In this document: one piece after another, positions 7,982-14,365 of the stretch
Layout: each line of letters starts with the position of its first letter
Position numbering within the stretch: the stretch's first letter is position 1
Assembly: GCA_038522735.1 (NCBI GenBank)
Contig: JBCBJX010000070.1
Span: 1 to 17,468 of the forward strand
Length of the DNA: 17,468 nucleotides
Direction: 5' to 3'
Source: JBCBJX01 sp038522735
GTDB lineage: Bacteria; Pseudomonadota; Alphaproteobacteria; Caulobacterales; Parvularculaceae
Translations under genes and position numbers: made by a program
The notes under the pieces: model-generated
What the model was told of the DNA's origin: nothing
Databases searched by the model: none
Seen by the model: the letters and a program-made list of their open reading frames with translations, nothing else

Positions 7982-8130
7982 GTCTTCCCACGGCTTGACC
8001 GTGGGACCCAACTCCAAACGGCGCCTCGCCGCTCCGGAGTTTGGTCGGCTGCCATGGACCTCCCGGCTCGAACCGGCGGCGAACGTTGCGTCAGAGGCGC
8101 CATGGGCCCCGCGGTCAAGCCGCGGGAAGC
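7982..8130. repeat. REP-like inverted pair between sucC and the SDR gene
   Basis: Unit C has CCCACGG (7987-7993), loop CTTGA and CCGTGGG (7999-8005), followed by ACCCA. Unit D has CCCGCGG (8108-8114), loop TCAAG and CCGCGGG (8120-8126), preceded by GGCGCCATGGG. Unit C differs from unit A by one base in each arm, and the two changes compensate so that pairing is kept. Orientation and flanking bases match the 6866-6966 pair, unit A with C and unit B with D. The pair occupies the 222-bp gap between the sucC stop and the SDR start. Confidence 0.85.
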
Positions 8131-8160
8131 CTTACACAGGTTTCGTCCTGGGGCGGAAAA

Positions 8161-9354
8161 TCACCCCTTCACAGCCGCCACAATCTTCTTCGCCGCGTCG
8201 TCGAGATCGTCCGCAGCCGTAATGGCGAGGCCGCTTTCGTTGAGGATCTTCTTGCCGAGCTCCACGTTCGTGCCTTCGAGGCGCACGACGAGGGGGACGG
8301 AGAGGCCGACTTCCTTGGTTGCGGCGATGACGCCTTCGGCGATGACGTCGCAGCGCATGATGCCGCCGAAGATGTTGACGAGGATGCCCTTCACCGCCGG
8401 GTCGGAGGTGATGATCTTGAACGCCTCGGTGACCTTCTCCTTCGAGGCGCCGCCGCCGACATCGAGGAAGTTCGCGGGCTCGGCGCCGTAATACTTAATG
8501 ATGTCCATGGTCGACATGGCGAGGCCGGCGCCGTTCACCATGCAGCCGATATCGCCGTCGAGCTTGACGTAAGAGAGGTCGAACTCAGCCGCCCGGCGCT
8601 CGAATTCGTCCTCCTCCGTCTCGTCGCGAAGCTCTTCAATGTCCTTATGCCGATAAAGGGCGTTGCCGTCGAAGCCGACCTTGGCGTCGAGCACGCGTAA
8701 GGAGCCGTTCTTCATGACGATGAGGGGGTTCACCTCCAGCATGTCCATGTCGGTCTCGACGAAGGCCTTGTAGAGGGTCTGGACGAGTTTCACGCCCTCT
8801 TTGAACGCCGCACCCGTGAGCCCGAGGCCCTTCGCGATGGTGCGGCCGTGATGGGGCATGCAGCCGGTCGCCGGGTCGATATCGACGGTGAGGATCTTTT
8901 CAGGCGTCTCCTCCGCCACCTCCTCGATATTCACCCCGCCCTCGGTGGAGGCGATGAAGGCGACGCGCGAGGTCGCCCGGTCGACGAGTACGGAGAGATA
9001 AAGCTCGGTCTCGATGTCCGCCCCGTCCTCGATATAGATGCGGTTCACCTGCTTGCCGGCCTCGCCCGTCTGCTTGGTGACGAGGGTGTTGCCGAGCATT
9101 TGCTGGGTGAATTCGGCGGCCTCAGCCGGGGACTTCGCGAGGCGCACACCGCCTTTCTCGCCGGCTTCGGCCTCCTTGAACTTGCCCTTGCCGCGGCCGC
9201 CGGCGTGGATCTGCGCTTTCACCACGTAAAGCGGCCCCGGCAGTTCGGCGGCTTTGGCTTCCGCTTCGGCGGCGTCGAGCACGATGCGGCCGTCGGCGAC
9301 CGGCGCGCCGAAGGATTTCAGAAGCTCTTTCGCCTGGTATTCGTGGATGTTCAT
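8161..9354 (-). CDS. sucC: Succinyl-CoA synthetase beta subunit (ADP-forming type)
   Basis: This is the beta subunit of succinate-CoA ligase (EC 6.2.1.5), providing the ATP-grasp nucleotide site and most of the succinate site. The 397 residues match the usual ~390. The N terminus MNIHEYQAKELLKSFGAP is diagnostic. Also seen are VVKAQIHAGGRGK in the ATP-grasp fold, LEVNPLIV, MVNGAGLAMSTMD, FLDVGGGASKEKV and VNIFGGIMRCD near the C terminus. A longer frame begins at 9453, but the Met at 9354 fits the family and has GGAGG 11 bp upstream. It is the first gene of the minus-strand TCA cluster. mdh, often next to sucC in alphaproteobacteria, is absent here, and a divergent plus-strand gene starts 153 bp away. 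Confidence 0.98.
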   Translation of the reverse strand: MNIHEYQAKELLKSFGAPVADGRIVLDAAEAEAKAAELPGPLYVVKAQIHAGGRGKGKFKEAEAGEKGGVRLAKSPAEAAEFTQQMLGNTLVTKQTGEAGKQVNRIYIEDGADIETELYLSVLVDRATSRVAFIASTEGGVNIEEVAEETPEKILTVDIDPATGCMPHHGRTIAKGLGLTGAAFKEGVKLVQTLYKAFVETDMDMLEVNPLIVMKNGSLRVLDAKVGFDGNALYRHKDIEELRDETEEDEFERRAAEFDLSYVKLDGDIGCMVNGAGLAMSTMDIIKYYGAEPANFLDVGGGASKEKVTEAFKIITSDPAVKGILVNIFGGIMRCDVIAEGVIAATKEVGLSVPLVVRLEGTNVELGKKILNESGLAITAADDLDDAAKKIVAAVKG

Positions 9355-9507
9355 GGGGAGGCCTCCGCGCCGGTTGGGGATTTTCCCCTTCCTTAAGGAC
9401 GGCCGCGGCGGCGCACAACGGCGCGGCCCTTGGAGCGGGGCGGGACCCGTCAACGTTCATAAAAGGTTTGCCGCCTAGAACGGGACTAAACGTTTCCCGA
9501 GGCGCCC

Positions 9508-10137
9508 ATGGCTCCCCGCCGCCCCAAGGTCTTCTGCATCGGCTTCCCGAATACGGGGACGACGTCGCTCCGCGCGGCGCTGAAAGAGCTCGGCTACAAG
9601 GTGCAGGGGCCCTTCGGCCTCGACCAGCCGCTGGAGGCGCTCGAAACCCTCGGCGAGGAAATGGCGCTTGAACTCGCCAAGAAAGCGGACGCCGTCGCGG
9701 GCGAGCCTTGGCCCCTCTTCTATCACGCCCTCGACCGGCGGTTCCCGGGCTCGCGCTTCATCCTGACGACCCGCGACGCTGAGCGCTGGGCTGAAACCCT
9801 CGCCGGCCTCTGGCGGGCGCCGAACACGGCGATGATGTCGTTCTTCGTCGGCGCGGAGCATGTCGGCGCGGAGCATCAGGAGGCGTGGCGGACCGTCTTC
9901 GCAGCCCACGACGCCGCCGTGCGCGAGCACTTCGCGGACCGGCCGGACGACCTCCTCGTCATGTCCGCCGACGAGCCGATGCTCTGGGGACCCCTCTGCA
10001 CGTTCCTCCGCGTCGAGACCCCGGCGACCCCTTTCCCCGAGATGCGCATGAAAGGCGACCCGGCCAACTGGCTCCACCGCGCCCGCCGCGGCCTTGCGAA
10101 GCTGACGGACCGGCTCGACCCGTACGTCGCGCCCTGA
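9508..10137 (+). CDS. Sulfotransferase-family protein
   Basis: This 209-residue protein begins with KVFCIGFPNTGTTSLRAALK (7-26). The GFPNTGTTSL segment matches the 5'-phosphosulfate-binding loop of the PAPS-dependent sulfotransferase fold. Further on, RFPGSRFILTTRDAERWAETL (from about residue 75) matches the 3'-phosphate-binding region of the same fold. The size and the GFPNTGT signature fit the small 'Sulfotransferase_4'-like group, whose substrates are mostly unknown. No signal peptide or membrane segment is visible. It is divergent from sucC and 77 bp before asd; a shared function with either is not evident. The ribosome-binding site is weak (GAGG). An in-frame 15-bp tandem duplication gives VGAEHVGAEH. 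Fold assignment is fairly sure; activity is not. Confidence 0.8.
   Translation: MAPRRPKVFCIGFPNTGTTSLRAALKELGYKVQGPFGLDQPLEALETLGEEMALELAKKADAVAGEPWPLFYHALDRRFPGSRFILTTRDAERWAETLAGLWRAPNTAMMSFFVGAEHVGAEHQEAWRTVFAAHDAAVREHFADRPDDLLVMSADEPMLWGPLCTFLRVETPATPFPEMRMKGDPANWLHRARRGLAKLTDRLDPYVAP
9847..9876 (+). repeat. 15-bp exact tandem duplication in the sulfotransferase gene
   Basis: GTCGGCGCGGAGCAT occurs twice with no gap (9847-9861 and 9862-9876), adding a second VGAEH pentapeptide in frame. The two copies are identical at every base, so the duplication looks recent and may vary between strains. Confidence 0.95.
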
Positions 10138-10214
10138 GGCCGAACGCCCGGCCGGAAACGGCTTGAACTCCCGGGCGCGCGCGCTCATTTTGCGCTGCGA
10201 AAGGAGCCTCCCCC

Positions 10215-11240
10215 ATGAGCTATTCCGTCGCCGTCGTCGGCGCCACCGGCGCTGTCGGCAAGGAGATGCTGGCGATCCTCGAGGAGCGCCTGTTTCCGGT
10301 TTCCGAAATCCACGCCGTCGCCTCGCGCCGCTCCCTCGGCGTCGAGGTCTCCTATGGCGACCGAACGCTGAAGTGCGAGGACCTCGAACAGTTCGATTTC
10401 TCGCGGGTCGATATCGCCCTCTTCGCGGCGGGGGGTTCGGTCTCGGCGGAATGGGGCCCGAAGGCGGCGAGAGCAGGCGCCCTCGTCATCGACAACTCCT
10501 CCCATTTCCGCATGGACCCGGACTGCCCCCTCATCGTGCCGGAGGTGAACCCGGACGCGATCGAAAAGGCTAAGAAGGGGATCGTCGCCAACCCGAACTG
10601 CTCAACGGCGCAGCTCGTCGTCGCCCTGAAGCCCCTGCACGACCGGGCGCGGATCAAACGAGTGGTCGTCGCCACCTATCAGTCCGTCTCCGGAGCGGGC
10701 AAGGAAGCGATGGACGAGCTCTGGAACCAGACGAAAGCGCTCTATGTCGCCGATCCGACGGAGCCGGAGAATTTCACCAAGCAGATCGCCTTCAACGTCA
10801 TCCCGCACATCGACGTCTTCATGGAGGACGGCTTCACGAAAGAAGAGTGGAAGATGACGGCGGAGACGAAGAAGATCCTCGACCCGAAGATCAAGCTCAC
10901 CGCCACCTGCGTGCGGGTCCCCGTCTTTGTCGGCCACTCCGAGGCGGTGAACATCGAGTTTGAAGATCCGATCTCGGACGAAGAGGCCCGCGAGATCCTG
11001 CGCGAGAGCCCGGGCCTCCTCGTGATCGACAAACGCGAGGACGGCGGATACGTGACGCCGGTCGAGTGCGCGGGCGACTTCGCGACGTTCGTCTCGCGCA
11101 TTCGCGTCGATCCGACGGTCGATAACGGCCTGGCCATCTGGATCGTCTCCGACAATCTGCGCAAGGGCGCAGCGCTCAACGCCGTACAGATCGCCGAGCT
11201 TGCGATCAATCGCGGCGTCGTCGAAAGCCGGGCGGCGTGA
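10215..11240 (+). CDS. asd: Aspartate-semialdehyde dehydrogenase
   Basis: This enzyme reduces L-aspartyl-4-phosphate to aspartate semialdehyde with NADPH (EC 1.2.1.11), the branch point to lysine/diaminopimelate, threonine and methionine. The 341 residues are of normal length. Seen are the nucleotide-binding GATGAVG (9-15), the acyl-enzyme cysteine in NPNCSTAQL (Cys129), SVSGAGKEAMDEL (157-169) and the acid/base histidine in VGHSEAVNIEF (His241). The ATG at 10215 has an AAGGAG ribosome-binding site. The stop overlaps the GTG start of the next gene, so the two are probably translated together. The gene is essential in most bacteria that make their own cell wall precursor. Confidence 0.98.
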   Translation: MSYSVAVVGATGAVGKEMLAILEERLFPVSEIHAVASRRSLGVEVSYGDRTLKCEDLEQFDFSRVDIALFAAGGSVSAEWGPKAARAGALVIDNSSHFRMDPDCPLIVPEVNPDAIEKAKKGIVANPNCSTAQLVVALKPLHDRARIKRVVVATYQSVSGAGKEAMDELWNQTKALYVADPTEPENFTKQIAFNVIPHIDVFMEDGFTKEEWKMTAETKKILDPKIKLTATCVRVPVFVGHSEAVNIEFEDPISDEEAREILRESPGLLVIDKREDGGYVTPVECAGDFATFVSRIRVDPTVDNGLAIWIVSDNLRKGAALNAVQIAELAINRGVVESRAA

Positions 11241-12184
11241 GCGCGACCGCGACCGACGCGGGGCGGGAGACCTCCATCGGGTTTCTCGCCGGCGTCGGGG
11301 CGTTCTCCATCTGGGGCGTCATGCCGCTTTTCTACAAGCTCCTCGGGCATGTTCCGCCGACGGAGGTGCTGGCGCACCGCGTATTCTGGTCGCTGCCCGC
11401 CCTCGTCGCCCTTGCGGCGGTCATGGCGAAATGGTCCGACATCAAACGGCTGTTCCTGTCGCCGCGATGCGTCGCGATCCTGGCGCTGACCACGCTCCTC
11501 ATCCTCATCAACTGGGGTCTCTTCATCTGGTCGATCGCCAACGAGCGCCTGCTGGACGCGAGCCTCGGCTATTTCATCAACCCGCTGATGAGCGTCGCCA
11601 TCGGCGCGGCGTTTCTCGGCGAGAAAATCTCCGGCGCCCAGAAGATCGCCATCGGCCTCGCCGGCGTCGCGATCGCACAGGAGCTGGTGACCCTCGGCCG
11701 CTTTCCCTGGATCTCGCTGACGCTCTCGACCTCGTTCGCGACCTACGGCTATCTGCGCAAGACCATCAACGCCGACGCCGTGAGCGGACATTTCGTCGAA
11801 ATCGCGCTCATCGCGCCGATCGCGCTCGGGATCATCCTGTTCTGGCAGACAAGCGGCGCGGCGGGGTTCGGCGCCTTCGACGACGCAGCATCCACCGCCG
11901 CGCTCCTCATCGCAGCGGGGCCGTTCACGGTCGCGCCGCTCATTCTTTTCACCATGGGCGCGCGGCGGCTGCCGCTCTCTACGATCGGGCTTCTTCAGTA
12001 CGGGGCGCCGAGCCTTCAGTTCCTCATCGGCGTCGCCTATGGCGAGCCCTTCACCCTCGGCCGCGCCGTCACGTTCGGCCTCATCTGGGCCGGCCTCGCC
12101 GTCTTCTCCATCGACCTCTGGCGCCGGGACCGGGCCCAGAAACTCGCCATGGGCCCGATGGCGGCGGCGGGCGACGGGGCCTGA
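11237..12184 (+). CDS. rarD: RarD-type EamA family transporter
   Basis: This is an integral inner-membrane protein of 315 residues with about ten hydrophobic segments, the pattern of the drug/metabolite transporter superfamily. The N-terminal region GVGAFSIWGVMPLFYKLL followed by VPPTEVLAHRVFWSLP is typical of RarD. Also typical is INWGLFIWSIANERLLDASLGYFINPL in the middle of the first half. RarD proteins are named from a chloramphenicol-sensitivity phenotype; the physiological substrate is generally unknown. The start is a GTG whose last two bases form part of the asd stop (GTGA overlap), a sign of translational coupling. No terminator is evident before the next gene 62 bp downstream. Confidence 0.92.
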   Translation: MSATATDAGRETSIGFLAGVGAFSIWGVMPLFYKLLGHVPPTEVLAHRVFWSLPALVALAAVMAKWSDIKRLFLSPRCVAILALTTLLILINWGLFIWSIANERLLDASLGYFINPLMSVAIGAAFLGEKISGAQKIAIGLAGVAIAQELVTLGRFPWISLTLSTSFATYGYLRKTINADAVSGHFVEIALIAPIALGIILFWQTSGAAGFGAFDDAASTAALLIAAGPFTVAPLILFTMGARRLPLSTIGLLQYGAPSLQFLIGVAYGEPFTLGRAVTFGLIWAGLAVFSIDLWRRDRAQKLAMGPMAAAGDGA

Positions 12185-12246
12185 ACCGGGCGCAAGGCGC
12201 AACGTCGTGCTAAGGGTCGCCTCGACCCAAGCAGGGAGGCCCGGTC

Positions 12247-12600
12247 ATGACTTACGTAGACGGATTTCTTCTGGCTGTTCCGACGGCGAGAAAGGAAGAA
12301 TACCGAAAGGTCGCCGCCGATATGGCGGAGATTTTCAAGGACCACGGCGCGCTGACGGTCGTCGAATGCTGGGGCGACGACGTTCCGGACGGCGAGGTGA
12401 ACTCCATGAACTCCGCCGTCATGCGCACGCCGGAGGAAACCGTCGTATTCTCCTGGGTGACCTGGCCCTCGAAAGAGGCCCGGGACGCGGGGAACCAGGC
12501 GATGATGGAGGACGAGCGTATGCCGAAGGACATGAGCGCGATGCCCTTCGACGGGAAACGTCTGATTTACGGCGGCTTTCTGGCTCTGTTCGAACGCTGA
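12247..12600 (+). CDS. DUF1428 family protein (YbaA-like), copy 1
   Basis: This 117-residue protein matches E. coli YbaA in length and in the blocks MTYVDGFLLAVPT, FKDHGALTVVECWGDDVP, ETVVFSWVTWPSKE and MPFDGKRLIYGGF. The family is thought to adopt a small dimeric alpha/beta-barrel-like fold; its biochemical role is not established. The ATG at 12247 follows GGGAGG at a good distance. A short inverted repeat (GGGTCG-CCT-CGACCC, 12214-12228) lies in the leader. A clear intrinsic terminator follows, so this copy appears to be a single-gene unit or the end of the asd-rarD transcript. A paralogue about 62% identical by hand count lies 0.7 kb downstream, after tetR. Confidence 0.9.
   Translation: MTYVDGFLLAVPTARKEEYRKVAADMAEIFKDHGALTVVECWGDDVPDGEVNSMNSAVMRTPEETVVFSWVTWPSKEARDAGNQAMMEDERMPKDMSAMPFDGKRLIYGGFLALFER
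12334..12383 (+). repeat. 50-bp tract identical to 13415-13464 (DUF1428 copy 1)
   Basis: This segment encodes the FKDHGALTVVECWGDDV block and is identical base for base to 13415-13464 in the second DUF1428 gene, while flanking sequence differs at many synonymous and replacement positions. Such a sharp island of identity suggests gene conversion or strong constraint. Confidence 0.92.
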
Positions 12601-12614
12601 GGCTTGCGAGCAGG

Positions 12615-12651
12615 CTCGCCGACTCGCCGCGTCGGCGAGATCCTGTTTTTT
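12615..12651 (+). terminator. Rho-independent terminator after DUF1428 copy 1
   Basis: A perfect 9-bp GC-rich stem, CTCGCCGAC (12615-12623) with GTCGGCGAG (12631-12639) and a 7-base loop, is followed after six bases by a run of six T (12646-12651). It sits 15 bp after the DUF1428 stop and directly before the tetR promoter, insulating the two units. Confidence 0.85.
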
Positions 12652-12655
12652 ATAC

Positions 12656-12684
12656 TTGCAAACATACCAACTGGTCGGTACTGC
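12656..12684 (+). promoter_or_regulatory. Candidate tetR promoter containing a TetR-type operator
   Basis: The imperfect palindrome TACCAACTGGTCGGTA at 12665-12680 has half-sites TACCAACT and TACCGACC (6 of 8 bases equal) and resembles operators of TetR/AcrR-family repressors. It lies within a candidate promoter, -35 TTGCAA (12656-12661) and -10 TACTGC (12679-12684), spaced by 17 bp. Binding there would block RNA polymerase, so tetR and the genes behind it are probably autorepressed. The -10 is a poor match; the operator call is stronger than the promoter call. Confidence 0.65.
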
Positions 12685-12703
12685 CTGCGCGAAGGAGATT
12701 ATC

Positions 12704-13306
12704 GTGGCCCGTTCCGCCGTTTCAGACACTCGGACGAAGCTGCTAGAGGCGGCGCGGGATACGATCCGCACCCGGGGCTTCACCGCGACGACGGTCGATG
12801 ATCTCTGCGCCGCGGCGGGCGTGACGAAAGGCGCCTTCTTTCACCATTTCAAATCGAAGGAGGCGCTGGGCGTCGCCGCGGCGGAGTTCTGGGCGGAGAC
12901 GACGGCCGAGTTTTTCCGCACCGCCCCCTATCACGAGCCGGAGGATCCGCTGGAGCGGGTGCTCGCTTATGTCGATTTCCGCAAAGCGATCATCGAAGGC
13001 GACATCGCGGAGTTCACCTGCCTCGTCGGAACGATGACGCAGGAGATTTACGGGACGCACCCGGACATTCGCAAGGCCTGCGCAGTCAGCATTTTCGGCC
13101 ACGCCGTAACTCTGGAGGCGGACATTCAGGCCGCCATGGACGAGCGCGGGATCGATGCGGGCTGGACGGCTGAGAGCCTCGCCCGCCACACCCAGTGCGT
13201 TCTGCAGGGGGGCTTCATCCTCGCCAAAGCGACAGGCGATCCCGCCCTCGCCCGCGAAAGCGCCGACCACCTCCGGCGATACATCGAACGTCTGTTCAAT
13301 GCGTAA
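12704..13306 (+). CDS. TetR/AcrR-family transcriptional regulator
   Basis: This 200-residue regulator has the N-terminal TetR helix-turn-helix at about 10-57 (TKLLEAARDTIRTRGFTATT, then VDDLCAAAGVTKGAFFHHFK) and a helical ligand-binding C-terminal half. The GTG at 12704 is chosen because AAGGAG lies 7 bp upstream; the in-frame ATG at 12656 would place the operator and ribosome-binding site inside the coding region. The gene is followed after 21 bp by a DUF1428 gene and then by GST-like and VOC genes with short gaps, so it probably leads and controls a four-gene operon. The inducer is unknown. It probably acts as a ligand-released repressor, inferred from family and operator position. Confidence 0.93.
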   Translation: MARSAVSDTRTKLLEAARDTIRTRGFTATTVDDLCAAAGVTKGAFFHHFKSKEALGVAAAEFWAETTAEFFRTAPYHEPEDPLERVLAYVDFRKAIIEGDIAEFTCLVGTMTQEIYGTHPDIRKACAVSIFGHAVTLEADIQAAMDERGIDAGWTAESLARHTQCVLQGGFILAKATGDPALARESADHLRRYIERLFNA

Positions 13307-13327
13307 CCAACACAAGGAGAGACTGAC

Positions 13328-13681
13328 ATGACCTACGTAGACGGATTTCTCGCGGCCGTGCCGACGAAAAACAAACAGGCCTATCTCGACTTCGCGACGC
13401 TCGCGGCCGTCGTCTTCAAGGACCACGGCGCGCTGACGGTCGTCGAATGCTGGGGCGACGACGTGCCGGAGGGAAAGCTCAACTCCATGCACACCGCGGT
13501 TTTAAGGGAGCCGGACGAAACCGTCGTCTTCTCCTGGATCACCTGGCCTTCAAAGGAAGTCCGCGACGCCGGCATGCCGAAGGTGTTCGCCGACGAACGC
13601 ATGGCGGGAGAGGAAAACGCCATGCCGCTCGACGGCAACCGGATGATCTTCGGCGGCTTCGAGATGATTTTGGACGCGTGA
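13328..13681 (+). CDS. DUF1428 family protein (YbaA-like), copy 2
   Basis: This 117-residue paralogue of the 12247 gene has the same length. Residues conserved between the copies include MTYVDGFL, the central FKDHGALTVVECWGDDVP block, ETVVFSW, TWPSKE and the C-terminal GGF. About 73 of 117 residues are identical by hand count. An AAGGAGA ribosome-binding site precedes the ATG, and the gene starts 21 bp after the tetR stop, so unlike copy 1 it is under the tetR promoter. Function is unknown for the family. Having one copy inside and one outside the tetR operon suggests one regulated and one separately expressed form. Confidence 0.9.
   Translation: MTYVDGFLAAVPTKNKQAYLDFATLAAVVFKDHGALTVVECWGDDVPEGKLNSMHTAVLREPDETVVFSWITWPSKEVRDAGMPKVFADERMAGEENAMPLDGNRMIFGGFEMILDA
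13415..13464 (+). repeat. 50-bp tract identical to 12334-12383 (DUF1428 copy 2)
   Basis: This is the second copy of the identical tract, in direct orientation 1081 bp from the first. Recombination between the two would delete tetR together with parts of both DUF1428 genes and leave one intact hybrid. Confidence 0.92.
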
Positions 13682-13713
13682 GGGACAAGCAGACTCGCTC
13701 GAAGGACTGCGCG

Positions 13714-14343
13714 ATGACCGCAACCATTTCCGCACTCGGCTGGGCCCCCGATTTCGCGCGGGGGTTCGTCAAAGACCTCCGTGTGCGGTGGGCGCTTGAG
13801 GAAGCGGGGCTGCCCTACGCCGCGCGCCTCGTCGATCCGGGAGCCTCGCCGGACGATCCCTACAGGGACTGGCAGCCGTTCGGGCAAGTTCCCGCCTATC
13901 GCGAGGGCGATGTCGAGATGTTCGAATCGGGCGCGATCGTCCTACATATCGCCGCGCGTTCCGAGGCGCTCGCGCCGTCGGACGCCCAGGGGCGGGCCCG
14001 CGCCTGGAGCTGGGTGTTCGCCGCCCTGACGACTCTTCAGCCGCAGGTCGACAACCGCAACCACCTGCGCGCTCATCTCGGCGAGGACATGCGTGCGACC
14101 CTCGACGGCTGGCTCGAGACGCGTCTCGACGCCCTCGAACGCCGTCTTCGAACGCGCGACCACCTCGAAAACCGCTTCACCGTCGGTGATCTGATGATGA
14201 CGACCGTGCTGCGCGAACTGCGCGAGGATGGAACGCTCGGCGCTTACGCCACGCTTTTAGCTTACACGGATCGCTGCGAGGCGCGCCCTGCTTTTCGTCG
14301 CGCCCTCGACGCCCAGTTCGCCGACTTCCGCGACGACCTTTAA
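13714..14343 (+). CDS. Glutathione S-transferase family protein
   Basis: This is a 209-residue protein with GST architecture. The thioredoxin-like N-terminal domain (about 1-80) contains FVKDLRVRWALEEAGLPYAA, the cis-proline segment QPFGQVPAY (Pro60) and the glutathione-binding MFESGAIVLHI (Glu71-Ser72). An all-helical C-terminal domain follows, with FTVGDLMMTTVLREL near the end. A GST would conjugate or reduce an electrophile with glutathione in the cytoplasm; the substrate is unknown. The frame is open upstream across the DUF1428 gene, but the ATG at 13714 follows GAAGGA and gives the expected fold start. It starts 32 bp after DUF1428 copy 2 and ends 22 bp before the VOC gene, so it is very likely in the tetR operon. 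Confidence 0.9.
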   Translation: MTATISALGWAPDFARGFVKDLRVRWALEEAGLPYAARLVDPGASPDDPYRDWQPFGQVPAYREGDVEMFESGAIVLHIAARSEALAPSDAQGRARAWSWVFAALTTLQPQVDNRNHLRAHLGEDMRATLDGWLETRLDALERRLRTRDHLENRFTVGDLMMTTVLRELREDGTLGAYATLLAYTDRCEARPAFRRALDAQFADFRDDL

Positions 14344-14365
14344 ACCCGCTGAGAGAAGAAATCCC

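Noticed and set aside
6412..8160. SDR-thioesterase segment as a classical mobile element
   Set aside because: No transposase, integrase or clear target-site duplication was seen; only REP-like palindromes flank the SDR gene.
10742..12202. Long minus-strand open frame (486 codons) opposite asd and rarD
   Set aside because: It is antisense to two secure genes, very rich in Arg, Asp, Glu and Gly, and shows no family motif; a typical high-GC shadow.
12656..12703. Upstream ATG at 12656 as the start of tetR
   Set aside because: It has no ribosome-binding site, would place the operator and the AAGGAG site inside the gene, and adds residues not expected in TetR proteins.
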